A stretch of DNA of 64,000 bases from Massospora cicadina (taxonomy: Eukaryota; Entomophthoromycota; Entomophthoromycetes; Entomophthorales; Entomophthoraceae), in assembly GCA_022478985.1 (NCBI GenBank), contig JAKSZP010013301.1, positions 62,001-126,000 on the forward strand, written 5' to 3'. Below, piece by piece: positions 24,666-36,155 of this stretch. Below the pieces are notes generated by a model. It worked only from the letters and a program-made list of their open reading frames with translations, did not search any database and was not told where the DNA came from. How positions within the stretch are numbered: position 1 is the stretch's first letter; each line of letters starts with the position of its first letter. Position numbers and translations under genes: made by a program.

Positions 24666-26260
24666 TTAGATGACTAACCCAAATTTTTACTTGTTGGAAT
24701 TTAATTTTTGTGGGATTCTCTCTTGGTGCTGTCAAATAGCATTGGCTGTGCAATGTGGTTCCTGTGCTTTTAACCACAGTGATATCATTCTTTTTTGTGA
24801 TGGCCCATCTCATTGTTTCTCTGTTTGCTGACTGCAGTGCAATAACTACCCTTCCTGCAAAGATTTGGTGGTTTTGGGTTGTTTAAGGCCCTGCTTCTAA
24901 GGCTTTGATTTTTCTAAAGCTTATTTTAGTTATATTAAAAGCAGCCCTCACTCTCCTTCTCTTGTCATTGAGTTGATGCGTTGGATTTTACCCTGGACTC
25001 CTTCTTAGGTACCTGTCATTTAGAGAAATTAAAATAGGTTGGAGGAGGCGTTATGAGGTTAGGCGCGCCTCCTGAAAAAAAGGCCAAACTGTGCGCTTTG
25101 CCTTTCAAACCTTCCGTGGGACATTTGAGCCAGTCATTTTTGACAGTTTTGGGGCCTCTGTTTATATTAATTCAGGTGGGTTTCAGGCTTATTGCATCCA
25201 TACATCATCTAAGGAAAATTATTCATTAAAAATGTAACTGGCTGGTCAGTGGACGCTTGAGGGTGGCAGGCTTTGTTTTCCTCCTCCCATCCGGCAATTG
25301 TTGCCTTTGTTTGTGAATTACCCACACCAACCAAAAAGGTGGCCACTAATTTATCCATGGTTTTTTTCACTGACAATAGCCCCTATAAATACAGGCTATG
25401 AAAACCCCAATTTTTTTCTCATCTGGCTGCGCCAGTTGCTCCCTTACCTTTCAATATAAAATGTGCGAGGGTCAGCAGGGGCCTAGATCAACTATATTAA
25501 TTAAATTTCTCATATATTTCGCTGTAATAGGTTTCACCCATGGTTGCTCCTATAAATATCACTCCTAGAAATCCTGAATCCTTTTACCAATTGGTGGATT
25601 TTGCTGCCATTGTTTTTTTTCTTTCTGGTAGAGTGTGATGGTCAGCAGGATCTTAAGGTGGATACTTTAATTAAATAATTCAGAGATTTCACCATAATGA
25701 TGTCACCCATGACGGCCCCTATGGATATGGCTCCCAGAGCTATAAGGTTTCCTTTAAATGGGTCAGGGCTCCTCTCTGATCCTCCCTCCATTTTGGGGAA
25801 CTCAATGGTCTGGGTGAGTCTAGCCCTAAAATTTGTTGTAAATATTTTATCTGATTTGATTTCCTCTCTGACACCCTAACTGGGAAGACCAGCTGAACCA
25901 TCATCAAGTCCCTAGCCGTGATGGTTGTGGATAAAGAGTCAACCAGCTATCAGATTAGTCATGGTTTCATTGATGGCCAAAAACGCGTTTCTCTATGAAA
26001 CTCATTTAGATAAAAATAATTTGGATGGGGGTTCTTGTGGGCATAGTATTGCAACAATTCCTGTGTATCAAAAACTCCTTTGACCTGCGCCTGTGCTCCA
26101 GTATGATGAAGTGAACTGAAGAAGTTATGCAGGTTTTCATGCTCCAAAATGTTGGTAAATATGCTGCTGCTGAAGGCACTGCGGGGTATGTAGCTTAATT
26201 TGTAAACGTTGCACATAACCTCTCACCTTTCTTTGATGGAAAACCTCACCCTAGGGTGTA
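24666..26260 (+). pseudogene. Gag region of element E, heavily decayed
   Basis: This interval lies between the 5' LTR and protease, where gag belongs. The only sizeable frame is 25697-25879, MMSPMTAPMDMAPRA..., preceded by an in-frame acidic stretch. A similar peptide (VSPMVAPINITPRN) occurs near 25530, so the segment 25455-25560 was duplicated at about 25633-25760. No capsid motif or zinc knuckle is recognised. Assignment rests on position. Confidence 0.4.
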
Positions 26261-26263
26261 ATT

Positions 26264-29200
26264 ATGTCCTTAGAGAAACCCTCTGGTAAACTTTTGGCGT
26301 TATCTGTAATCACTAAAGATCATTATGGTTATTTCCTACTTTCTGCTACTCTTTCCTCACCCTCTGGAAAATTCAATACAACTTTTTTGGTGGATAATGG
26401 AGCTTCTGAGAATTTTAAATTAGATTTGACTAAGTACCTCAGGTTGCATTGATTACCTGGTGGTATAGTTAGGTCAGTTGCATTTCAGGATATTTCCATG
26501 CTGAAAGTTCAGAGTTTAGTGATTTTCAAGTGGGTAATCGACATTTGTAGGAAAGCTTTTTGGCAGTCAAAAATCTCCTGTACCCAATTATTTGGGCGTG
26601 AATTGATTGTGAAAGATTGATTACAAACCAGTCTGAAGGATAACACCTTGATATTATCTCCTAAGGGTGGACAGGTTTTAGCAATCCCCATGTCATAAGG
26701 AGACCCTCAAGGCAATTTGTCCCAATGGCCAAATGTACACAAACTTGCCCTTGTGCCCCTGATGAAGCCCACTCCTGAAGTGCCCCTATCTTCTTTCTTG
26801 AAATTAATGGAGTCTTTCTTTGATGCAGCTTCTGCAAGTGTTCTACTGGAGCATTCTGGGTTCAATTGTGATTTTAAGCTCACAATGTACTTGGTGCACA
26901 TTTCCTCTACCATCTAACCAGTGACTTTATGGGAGGAGGCATCGTTCTATGTGTGGGTCACAGAGCAACTTGAAAAGGGGCCATATTTTTGCAGACCTCC
27001 CGTGTGCTCATCTCTTCTCTTTATGAAGAAAGAAGATGGGACTCTGCGCCTCTGTATGGATTATGGCAACCTGAACAATGTTACCATCCCAGATCTTCAT
27101 CCAATCCCAATGGAGGCACAAATCTTTTGTTATGCGGAAAAGTCCAAGGTCACCCTAAAATTATTTTGCTGTATGCTTTCAATCATATTCTCATAAAGAA
27201 AGGCCAAAAGTGCCTTTCTGAATTTTGGATAGGAAGGGGATTTTTCAATTATGGGTTATGCCTTTTGGGCTCAATGATGCGCCTGCAATCTTCCAACATC
27301 ATATTGATATAGCCTTGGGGGAGTTGGTGGGCGTATGTGTGGTAGCCTTCATGGATGTTATTCTGGTGTTTTCCCATTCCAGCATCCCGTGCAATCTTTT
27401 TGCAACAAGTAGTTGAGTACTTGAGGGTGATAAAGCTAACCCTGAATTTTAATAACTGTAAGTTAATTCCCAGGTCACAAAGCAGGGCAACATCATTTAA
27501 ATCAAGGACACATGATCACTCCAGACAAGGAGAGAGAAATTGTGATTGGCCCACACCAACCTTTATTAAGGAGTTGACGAGCTTTTTGGGGGCTTGCACC
27601 TTTCTGTAAAAGTTTACGCCAAGTCTTTCTGATGTAGCGGCGCCTTTATGTAAGGCCAGTGGTGCCAAAGTTCTTCATCGATCCCATGCACTGGAGTATG
27701 CCTTCCAAGAAGTGAAGTAAATTTTTCTGTACATGTTGATCCTCCATCACGTGGATCCTGAGAGGGAATTCATGGTGGCCACAGATGCTTCCAACTTTGA
27801 CCATTGCTAATTCACTCATCCTGGAGAACGTAGATGGAATTAAGCATCCTGTGGGATATTTTTCTCAGAAAATGTTCCTGGCAGAGATGAATTAAGCGGT
27901 GTATGACAAAGAACTTCTGGCGGTATTTGAAACATTAATCTATTGGCGCCATTACTTACAATGTTCTAGATGACCATTCCTTTTCTGCACAGATCACCAG
28001 GACTCTTTTAAAATTGTATACTCATGTCCTGACCCCATGAAAAACCCGGTGGCATGAGACCCTGGCTCAATTTGTGTTCTCCTATGAGTTTACAAAACAA
28101 AAGGAGAATGGTTTGGCTGATGCTCTAAGTTGAAACCCTGCATTGGCACCTGATCCTAAGGAGTTAGAGTTGCATAACACCCACCTGGTGATCCCTCCAA
28201 GTAAAATTGCATTCAAGCAACCATTCTCCTCATAAGGCATGCCGGTTTTGCTTCTTTAAGAACCTGGAGATTAATAGTATGTTCAAGAATGTCATGCAGT
28301 CCCAGTCATAATCATTAGAGCATGCTATGTTTCTTTCCAAATGCAAGTTGAAGTGGGAGGTTATCATCAATGGGTACCATGTAAAGGAAAACGCAATATG
28401 ATTCCAAGGGCACTTAGGGGTTCCTTATTGCCCACACCATGTTGAAGTAATTCAGGAGCACCATGGTGGCATCACTGTGGGACATCCTGAGAAGGCAGAG
28501 ACATTGAAGCTTATCCGCCATACCTACATCTGGAAGGGTTTGATCGCATAGGTTTCCAGGCATTGTAAGGAGTGCCTGATCTGCAATAATATGAAGCCAA
28601 ATAACCAGCCTCTTGCAGGGTTGTTTGTACCAGTCCAAAAAGAAGAAGGGCCCTGGACTTCGCTAACAGTTGACTTTATTGTGGAGCTACCTGAGTCTGA
28701 AGGCTATGAAGCTATCATAGTAGTCTTGGACTAGTTTACAATGTTCGCCCACATTATTCCTTGCAACACCATAGTAATAGCGGCGAAGATGGCTATGCCA
28801 AGTGTTTTGCATGTCTGTTCTTTCATGGGGTGCCCCAGGAGATTGTTGGTGACTAAAAACCCTAGTTTACATCTGTTTTTGGGGAGGTATTAAGCATAAC
28901 TCTTCAGATTCATCCATGCCACTTCACTATCTACCACCCCCATTCAGATAGGCGGACAGAGCGAGTGACCTAGTGCCTAGAGCAATACTTGCAGTGTTAC
29001 ACCGCAGCTGACCATTTAAATTGGGTTTCCCATTTTTCTCTGGCTCAATTTAGTTAAAACAACAACCAGCACGCTTCCATTGAGTGATCTCCCTTCTTCA
29101 CCAACTATGGTTTTAACCCCTCATTTAATATGGAACCCAGTGGTTGCTCCAAGGTGGAATTAGTGGTGGACTTTGCCATGTCCATCGAGAAAGTACACCA

Positions 29201-29807
29201 AGGGGTCAACACCAATTTGGAGGCCGCCATGAAGGTATATAAGGAGACTGCAGATGGGAAGAGGTGGGTGGAGCCAGCCTATAAGGCTGGAGATCTCGTG
29301 ATGCTAGATTCTAAGAATATCCTATTAAATCAGCTGTGCAGAAAGATGGCCAAAAGAGGATAGGACCTTACCGCATTGTCAAAAAGATGGGTCACGCCTC
29401 ATACCAGTTGAATCTACCCCTTATCATTTTGGATCTTTGCGGTGTTACATGAGAAAAAGTTATTCATGTTTGAGGGTCCCTCACCTGAGACTCCAGGGGC
29501 ATACCTTGTGGAAGGGACCCTGGAACTGGAAGTAGAAAAGATGGTAGCCTTCTATTGGGTGAAAGGAAGTCTGGAGTACCTGATGTTGCGGAAAAGGTTT
29601 GATGCAGCAGAAACAGCTGGGTCCCAGCACATGACTGTGTTTGTGCCCAGAATATCATTGATGCATTCTTCATATGCTTCACCAATGAAGAAGGACCCAA
29701 GACCAAACTAGCTGTCACCACCGTGAAGCTGGCCCCTGCCTACAAGAACTTCTCCCCAGCTGAAGACCCTGTAGGTGAGGTGGATCACCAACAGAATGGG
29801 AGGGTAA
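26264..29807 (+). pseudogene. Ty3/gypsy pol pseudogene, element E
   Basis: Domains in order. Protease at 26264-26452, with FLVDNGASENFK (DTG changed to DNG). RT at about 26920-27480: PPVCSSLLFMKKEDGTLRLC, MDYGNLN, GIFQLWVMPFGLNDAPAIFQ, and the YxDD box changed to FMDVI near 27350. RNase H at about 27770-28140 (MVATDASNFD). Integrase at about 28440-29110: HHGGITVGHPE, CKECLIC and WTSLTVDFIVELPESEGYEA. The C-terminus is at 29130-29711 (KRWVEPAYKAGDLVMLDSKNI, then a chromodomain-like EVEKMVAFYWVKG). Stops and frameshifts are spread throughout. It ends at AATGGGAGGGTAA before the LTR at 29808. It is related to element F on the other strand. Confidence 0.85.
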
Positions 29808-30311
29808 TGACATAGTTAAATGATAGTGTTGAGGGGAAAATTTATGAGAAATAAGGCATAGCGTGAGGAGGCCAAGAAGACAAAGTTAGCAGGATTGCCT
29901 GACCTAAAGCATAACCTGGACCAAAATTGGGTAAAGGCAAGATAAGCCCAAGTTAGTCCTGGTGGTGCATATGATGATCAGATGAGTGTTACATCTGTAA
30001 AATTGAAATGCACTATCTATTTGGAGAATTATGATGGGACTTTGCGGTTAATGAAGAATGAGGTTTTGAGACCTGTTCAATGAATTGTTATTACAAATCT
30101 GGGAAGATATAGCCATATGCAATTACTTGAGTTCAGGCCTACTTGAGCTACAGTATGTTGGCTGAGGGTAATTTGCTTTTATTGGTTTGTTTGGGCACAT
30201 TGCCTCACCTGATGAATGATGATTGTCCCCCCAAGTGTTTATTAATGATTTCCCATGACCAACATTTTTTGTTAATATTGGTTTATTAAAAACTCTGTTC
30301 AATTTTACATG

Positions 30312-31453
30312 ACTTTGAAAAAGGAGAAGGTTATCAATTCAACCTGTATGTATGTTTTTTCTATGTTTGTTTTCAAATAACTCTGATAATACCAGACAAA
30401 TTTGAATGATCATCTTCTTGAAAAATAGAGGATGCTCCAACTTAGGTCCCATTTTACTTTTGTAAGTTTTGGTCAAGTATATGCCCATTAATTTAGTAAA
30501 TATATCAAAATGGGCTCAGAAGTGATGGATACTTGTTTAACTAATACAGCTTCAGATAAACTCAATTCCAGCGTTGGTGAAGCAATAGCTTTGAAGCACT
30601 TTTGATAAGTCCTATGGGTGGGGAGTATGTTCAAAAATAGTCAGTATGAGCTCATAGCGGGACAAGTATACTATTATAGATGGCTATTGTTTTTGCTTAA
30701 TTTGACCAATAAACTCTTATAAATTTGATAAAATAGATTATTTTAGATAGCAATCAATAAGTTTACCATAAATTGACTAATAAAAACAACTAAATTTAAT
30801 ATGATGAAGTATTGTAGATGGTGATCAGTAAATTTATTATAATTTGACCAATAAAATTAACTAAATTTAATAAAATTAATTATTAGCATATTTGATTATA
30901 GGATACTATATATGGTAGATATACAATGAGTTTTAATTTTATAGAGAAATAGTAAGGTGTCAAAAACAATATATAGAGCTAGTAATATTTAATAAAAGTA
31001 GGAAAAAGAGCCACTTTTAAAAATGCACTAATTTTTTTGGGGGGAAGAACTGAGGGTAAAGTTTTTTTAAAAAAAGAACCTTCCAAAAAGATTTTTTTGA
31101 AAAAGATCCTCTATAAAAAAGACTCTAAAAAGTATAAAAATAATTAAAAAAATTAAGCCTACTCAATAAAACCCTCATTGAAGTCAGTGCCATATTTTAG
31201 ATAACTTATAATAGATATTTATAATTTTATATACTCAGTATTATTTACTCTAAGTTGCTTATAGTTTACACTTGGACCCAATACAGACATAAGATATAAT
31301 TTATATTTGTGAGCAAAATTCTATAATCCAGTTTAAAATATGGCACCAACTTCAAAAAGGGCTTTAATGAGCAGGCTTAATTTCTCAATTATTTTATACT
31401 TTTTAGAGCTTTTTTTAAAGGAGGTTCTTTTTTCCCAAAAAATTATAATAAAA
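30312..31453. repeat. Repeat R copy a (about 1.1 kb, inserted in the E 3' LTR)
   Basis: It interrupts the LTR and shares long blocks with 32139-32507 plus 38969-39480 (copy b), for example GGATGCTCCAMYTTAGGTCC, CATTTTACTTTTGTAAGT and TTATAGTTTACACTTGGACC. It is related in inverted orientation to 41160-42090. It is very AT-rich and has no coding frame. Its right third is a large inverted repeat (31098-31435). Class unknown; a non-autonomous DNA transposon is possible. Confidence 0.65.
31098..31435. repeat. Long inverted repeat inside R copy a
   Basis: Arms of about 100 bp (31098-31200 and 31332-31435) are imperfect reverse complements around a 131-bp spacer. Each arm contains CTAAAAAGTATAAAA...AATTAAGCCT and GTGCCATATTTTA, or the complement. 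It can form a long hairpin. Copy b keeps only the left arm because a Helitron end interrupts it at 39480. Confidence 0.7.
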
Positions 31454-31659
31454 TCTGTCCATTGGTTTAGTCCTGTTTTCCAACCTCCATGAGGTCCCAG
31501 TTAACTAAATTTGTGCAACCCTTGCCCTGATACCTTTGTGCACTGTTCTCCTTTGTGGTGCCCTGTTTCCCCTCTTATTAGCGGTGTAGTCCCAGGTTAT
31601 GGAGTGGCCCTCCCCACCACCTCTACTGGAATATGAGCATTACAGACATGATCCTGACA

Positions 31660-32138
31660 GAAAAAGAAACCAAATACTCTTTCATTGAATAATATTCATA
31701 TTTATGTATATATAGCTTAATTTTTGATAATGTCATATAAAAACCTATAATAACAACTACAGAAACGTTGAAGCTAAGCTAATGCTGGTGACCTCATTCT
31801 ATAAGACTAGTATTATAAATTATAAAAGAGCACTAAACTATATCATAACCTAATTTGTTATCCTTATGGAAGTTTAAAGGGTTTACTATATATCAAAAAT
31901 ATATCAAGAGACTCTATAGTAATTGGTGATCAGTTCTATAAGATCTATATAAATTACTTATACTCATGTAGGGTATAATTTTTCTATCAGCGGCTTTTCA
32001 TTCCAAGTATAAGTTTAACTTTTAAATCTACAGTAATCCCTTTCCTAAGTATAATTTATTTATGGATTAGGTTGCATCAATAATGTACAAAAATAAAATT
32101 ATATTTATAAATAAGCAAAGGGATTATGAGTTTTTTAA
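31660..32138. other. AT-rich spacer; right part repeated at 42341-42460
   Basis: No gene. From about 32010 the sequence (CTACAGTAATCCCTTTCC, GGTTGCATCA, AAGCAAAGGGATTATG) matches 42347-42460, so it is repetitive and flanks R copy b. Confidence 0.5.
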
Positions 32139-32507
32139 CTGACTTTTAAAAAGAAAAAGGTTTTCATTTTGACCTGTATGTATGTTTTTTCCATGATTGT
32201 TTGCACATAACTCTAAACTACAGGACTAATTTGGATGCCTATATTCTAAAAATAAAGAGGATGCTCCACTTTAGGTCCCATTTTACTTTTGTAAGTATTG
32301 GTACAGTATCTGATCATTAATTTATCAAGTATACTAAAATGGATTTGGAAGCAATGGATTTCAATTGTGGTATGTTCAACACTGGATAAACATTATTCCA
32401 GCATTGGTGAAGTGATAGCTTCAAAGCAACTTTTGACATATGTCCTATGCTGAGGGGTATGCTCAAATTCTAGGCAAGTATGAGATTATAGCAGGAGAGC
32501 TTAAATC
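32139..32507. repeat. Repeat R copy b, left part (interrupted by LINE3)
   Basis: It matches R copy a from about 30315 to 30670. It continues after the LINE at 38969 with the same alignment, so LINE3 was inserted into this R copy. Confidence 0.7.
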
Positions 32508-32576
32508 AATATAGGTGGTTATTTTTTTAGTACTAGATGGTCCCAACCCAAGGGGGGTTCATCGATGTTTATTGAA

Positions 32577-35500
32577 TTATGCCTGGGCTTCTAAGAGCCT
32601 GAGGCGAGGGAAGGGGAGGGAGGAGGCATCGAGAAAGGGAGGGGGGTTTGAGCGCCAGAGCCGTGCTGCAGTGACAACTGAGCGGGGGAGGGTTGGCGAC
32701 ATAGTGCAGACCTTCAGGGCCATCTCAAAGTGTACCTGAAAGTGGGTGATCATGTGTGGAAGGGTCCACACCTGCTGGTCAAAGGCAGCACGAAGGAAGG
32801 AGTTATGGATGGTCCAGATGGCTGTGGCATAGGCGAGGACACGGAGGGGTCAGTGGCAACCAGACAATGTCTGCTCAAACATGAGGTCTTGCACAGGGTG
32901 TCCAGACCAGGGCTGAGCATGGAGGAGCGCGTGGGCCTTTGGCCAAAATGCGGCGACACCTGGACAGGTGAAAAAATGATGGAGGTGGGAGTCAATAGGC
33001 TCCACACAGCGGGGGCAGCTTCGGTGCTGGAAGGTAGGGCCAGTCCAGTCCCCTGTCCTGTATGAACAGTGGAGCACCCTCCATAAGGTGTTGGACACCT
33101 TTGCTGACAGGATGGGGTGATAGACGTCCTTCCACAATTCCTTAAGGTCAAATCTCACGGAGGGAGGGAGGAGCTCAAGGAGTCTTGGGCGGATGGGAGG
33201 ACGATCTTGGGGGTTAAGGCGAGTTGTGACAACTTGTCCATTGTGCACAATTGCATGGCGACGTGGGCTGAGGCCAGGGCCTTCCCTTCTGTATGGGAAG
33301 GCATGGTGGATCCGCGCGCCTACTCGTTTCAGGGCAAGGAGAGCCTGGTTCCAGTAGGGGGATGAGGATGGTTTTAGGCGATGGCCTGGGTGGTTTGTGA
33401 GCCACTCCCTAATGAGGTCAGAGATGCTCTAGGAAGACCCAGAGCTGCTGACACTGACTGGCGGAGGGCGGGCGCCCATTGGGGCATGGGGGTCGCGTCC
33501 CAGCAGACAATCGGCCATAGGAACTTCAGGAAGATTGTGGTGGCGTGGGATCGCGTGTCCAGAAGCCCTAGGCCCCCTTCATTGCAGGGTCAGGCAATGG
33601 TTGAGAGGGCCATTGGTGGATGGTTTGAGCCCCAGATCCAACAGCGGAGGAGTACATTGAGCCGCGTATAAAAGGCATCTGTGAATGGGCAGACGTGCGC
33701 TAGGAACCAGACTTTGGAGAGAAGGAACACATTGGCCATCAGAGCTCAACCTGGGGGGTGATGTGCCGCCGGTTCCAGCTGGCAATCCTGGAGTTAACTG
33801 CTGCAAGGAGCAAGTCCTCATTGTCTTTTAGCGCAACTCCTTGTTGGTTGGTGAGAACGCCCAGGTGACGGAAGGTACCGCGCTCAGGTTCAATACCAAA
33901 TGGTGGGGGGAAGGTGGGGGAGCCGACCTGCACAACTGTTGTCTTGGAGGTGTTGACCATGGCGTTGGACGCCTTGGTGTACCTCTCAATGGTCACAGCA
34001 GCGAGGGCAACATCCCCAGGGTAGCCAAATGCAATGGCAGTGTCATCTGCAAATGCCATGGTGCGTGTGGGGGCTTTACCTGGGACCAGAATCCTGTTAG
34101 CTTGTCCTGTAAGGAGGCCAAGAGGGGGTCAAGGGTGATGTTAAAAAGGAAAGGCTCAGGGGGTCCCCTTGCCGGAGACCTTGTCCAACTGGTACTGCCA
34201 CTGTAAAACCCATTGGCGCCAGGACTCTGGTGTGGAGCTGGTCATAGAGCGCTGATATCCAGCGCCTAGCTGCGGGTGGGAGATGGAAGCGGGCCAGGGA
34301 AGCATCAATATACTTCCAGGATACCCAATCATATGCTTTCTCCATATCCAGGAGAGCCACAAAGCCATTCACCTTACGAGAGTTAGCAGTCAAAGTCACG
34401 TGAAGGTCATTATAGTTGTCCCATAACGACCTCCCCGGAATAAAACCGTACTAGGATGGGGAGAGGCGAGGTGACACCCATTTGGTGATGCGGTTGGCCA
34501 GAAGCTTCGTGAAGAGCTTGTGGTCTGTGTTGATCAACGCTATGGGGCGCCAGTTCGCCAGGTTCTCACGGTCTGACTTCTTGTGAATGAGGGTTGTGAT
34601 TGAGCCTCTGGAGTCGGGGAGGACTCCGCCATTCACCAAGAGTGCAGCGAAGAGGTCGCGGAGGGTTCTGGCTATCACTGCAGGTTCCAGAAGGTACACC
34701 TCAAAGGGTATTCCGTCTGGGCCTGGGGCTTTAAGCCGTGGGGATTTCAGAAGGGTTTCCATCACCTCCTGGATGGAAATAGGCGCCAGTAGAGCCTCAT
34801 CAGCCCGTGGGTCAATGGGCGGCTCTGGAGCCCGCCACAGGAAGTCTTGGATGTCCGATGGGTCCACCTGAGTGGCATGGAAGAGGCTGGAGTAGAAGCG
34901 GTGTAGTTCCTGCGTGATTTCCTCCTTGTCTGAAGTGGTTGTAGTGCCAATCTTCAGTGCAATAATATCCTGCGCTGTTGACTGGGCTTTCTGTTTCTGA
35001 AAGAAGAAGCGGGGTGGGGCGTTCCCATTGAGCATAGTAACGAGATGTTGTAAAGTTTGCTGCCCGTTCTTCCTGAAGTGTGAGCTCCAAGCGGAGTGCT
35101 TCCTGCGCCGCTTCCCAGTCTTCCAACCATCTGGGAGAGGGCGAAGGCTGGCAGTTTCGCTCTAGATGTCTGATTCTGGCTTCCGCCCTTTTGACTCTGG
35201 CGCGAGCTGCAGTCATCTGGGCTTTGGCACAGTTGTAAGCAACGCGGGTGATGCCCTCCTTGTTCACCGCCCATTTAGCCTTGTGGTCAAGCAGGTGGGG
35301 TGGGGGAGGTTAGAGTCTCCCGGATGGTCATAGACAGCTTCTCCTTAGTGAAGGGGTTGTTGAGAAGAGCTGGGGCAACCCTAGGCCAGAACCTACGCGA
35401 CGGTCTAAGTGTGGTGGTGAGGACAACGGTGAGTGACCTGTGATCACTCAGATGGTTGTCACGAGAGATGGGAGAGGAGACGCGGCCAATTAGCAGGGGG

Positions 35501-36119
35501 CCAATCAGTGCCATATCTATGCGTGACGCTGACTGGAAAGCTCCTCCATCATACTGGATCCTAGTCATGCAACCTAGGCCAGACGCGGAGGGTGGAAGCG
35601 CATCTATAAAGCTACTCAGGCGAAGGAAATCCTGGAGGCGACTTGATCCAGGGCGTTCCTTTGCTACAGGGGGTAAGAATCACGGACGCGACTTATGGTT
35701 GTGTTGAAATCTCCTAAGAGGACTGTATTCCGTGGGAGATTGAGTTGGAGGAGCTCTTCCAAGAGCCGATTTTGCTCCTGACCTGCATTAGGCAGGTAGA
35801 TGCTTGCAGCGAAGAAGGAGAAGTCAGGAGTGGTGAGTTTGGCCAGTATGAGGCGGCCACCTAGATATTGTGAAAAAGAATGGGTTTTAACCCGGGGATT
35901 CAAAACAATAAGGGCGGCATGGTTTGTCCAGAAGGAGTTGCCTCCAAACTGTTCATTCCATGCAGATTGTTCGTGGGGGAGGATATGGGGCTCCTGGACA
36001 GCAGCGATGTCAATTTGTGCTGACCTGAAGTTTCAGAGGAGGTGGGCTCTCCGCTTAAAGTCCCGCAACCCATTTGCGTTGATGGATTGCAGGGCCAGGG
36101 TGCTGCCATGGGGACTCAT
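32577..36119 (-). pseudogene. LINE3 ORF2 (APE endonuclease, reverse transcriptase, zinc finger)
   Basis: It starts with ATG at 36119 (SPHGSTLALQSINANGLRD). Endonuclease motifs are DIAAVQEPH, LLGDFNTT and SDHRSL. RT (35035-33739) has KAPGPDGIPFEVY, NWRPIALINTD, FIPGRSLWDN, MEKAYDWVSW, GLRQGDPLS and AFADDTAIAF. The C-terminus (33248-32577) has the zinc-binding CPRC...HHFFTC. No RNase H is recognised. Stops, such as the one before GFIPGRSL near 34452, and frameshifts near 34100 and 33740 disable it. The catalytic residues of endonuclease and the FADD box are intact, pointing to a fairly young insertion. Confidence 0.88.
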
Positions 36120-36155
36120 AGCTGTTCCCCTCCATGTCCTGGGGGTTGCCAGCGC

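Larger units (their letters stand above)
29808..31659 (+). mobile_element. 3' LTR of element E, split by repeat R
   Basis: It starts TGACATAGTTAAATGATAG after a purine tract and ends ATCCTGACA at 31659. The left part matches 23952-24440 and the right part (31454-31659) matches 24465-24665. Removing the R insert (about 30312-31453) leaves about 710 bp, the size of the 5' LTR. The flank after the end is GAAAA versus GTAAA before the 5' LTR, a possible duplication with one mismatch. Confidence 0.82.
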
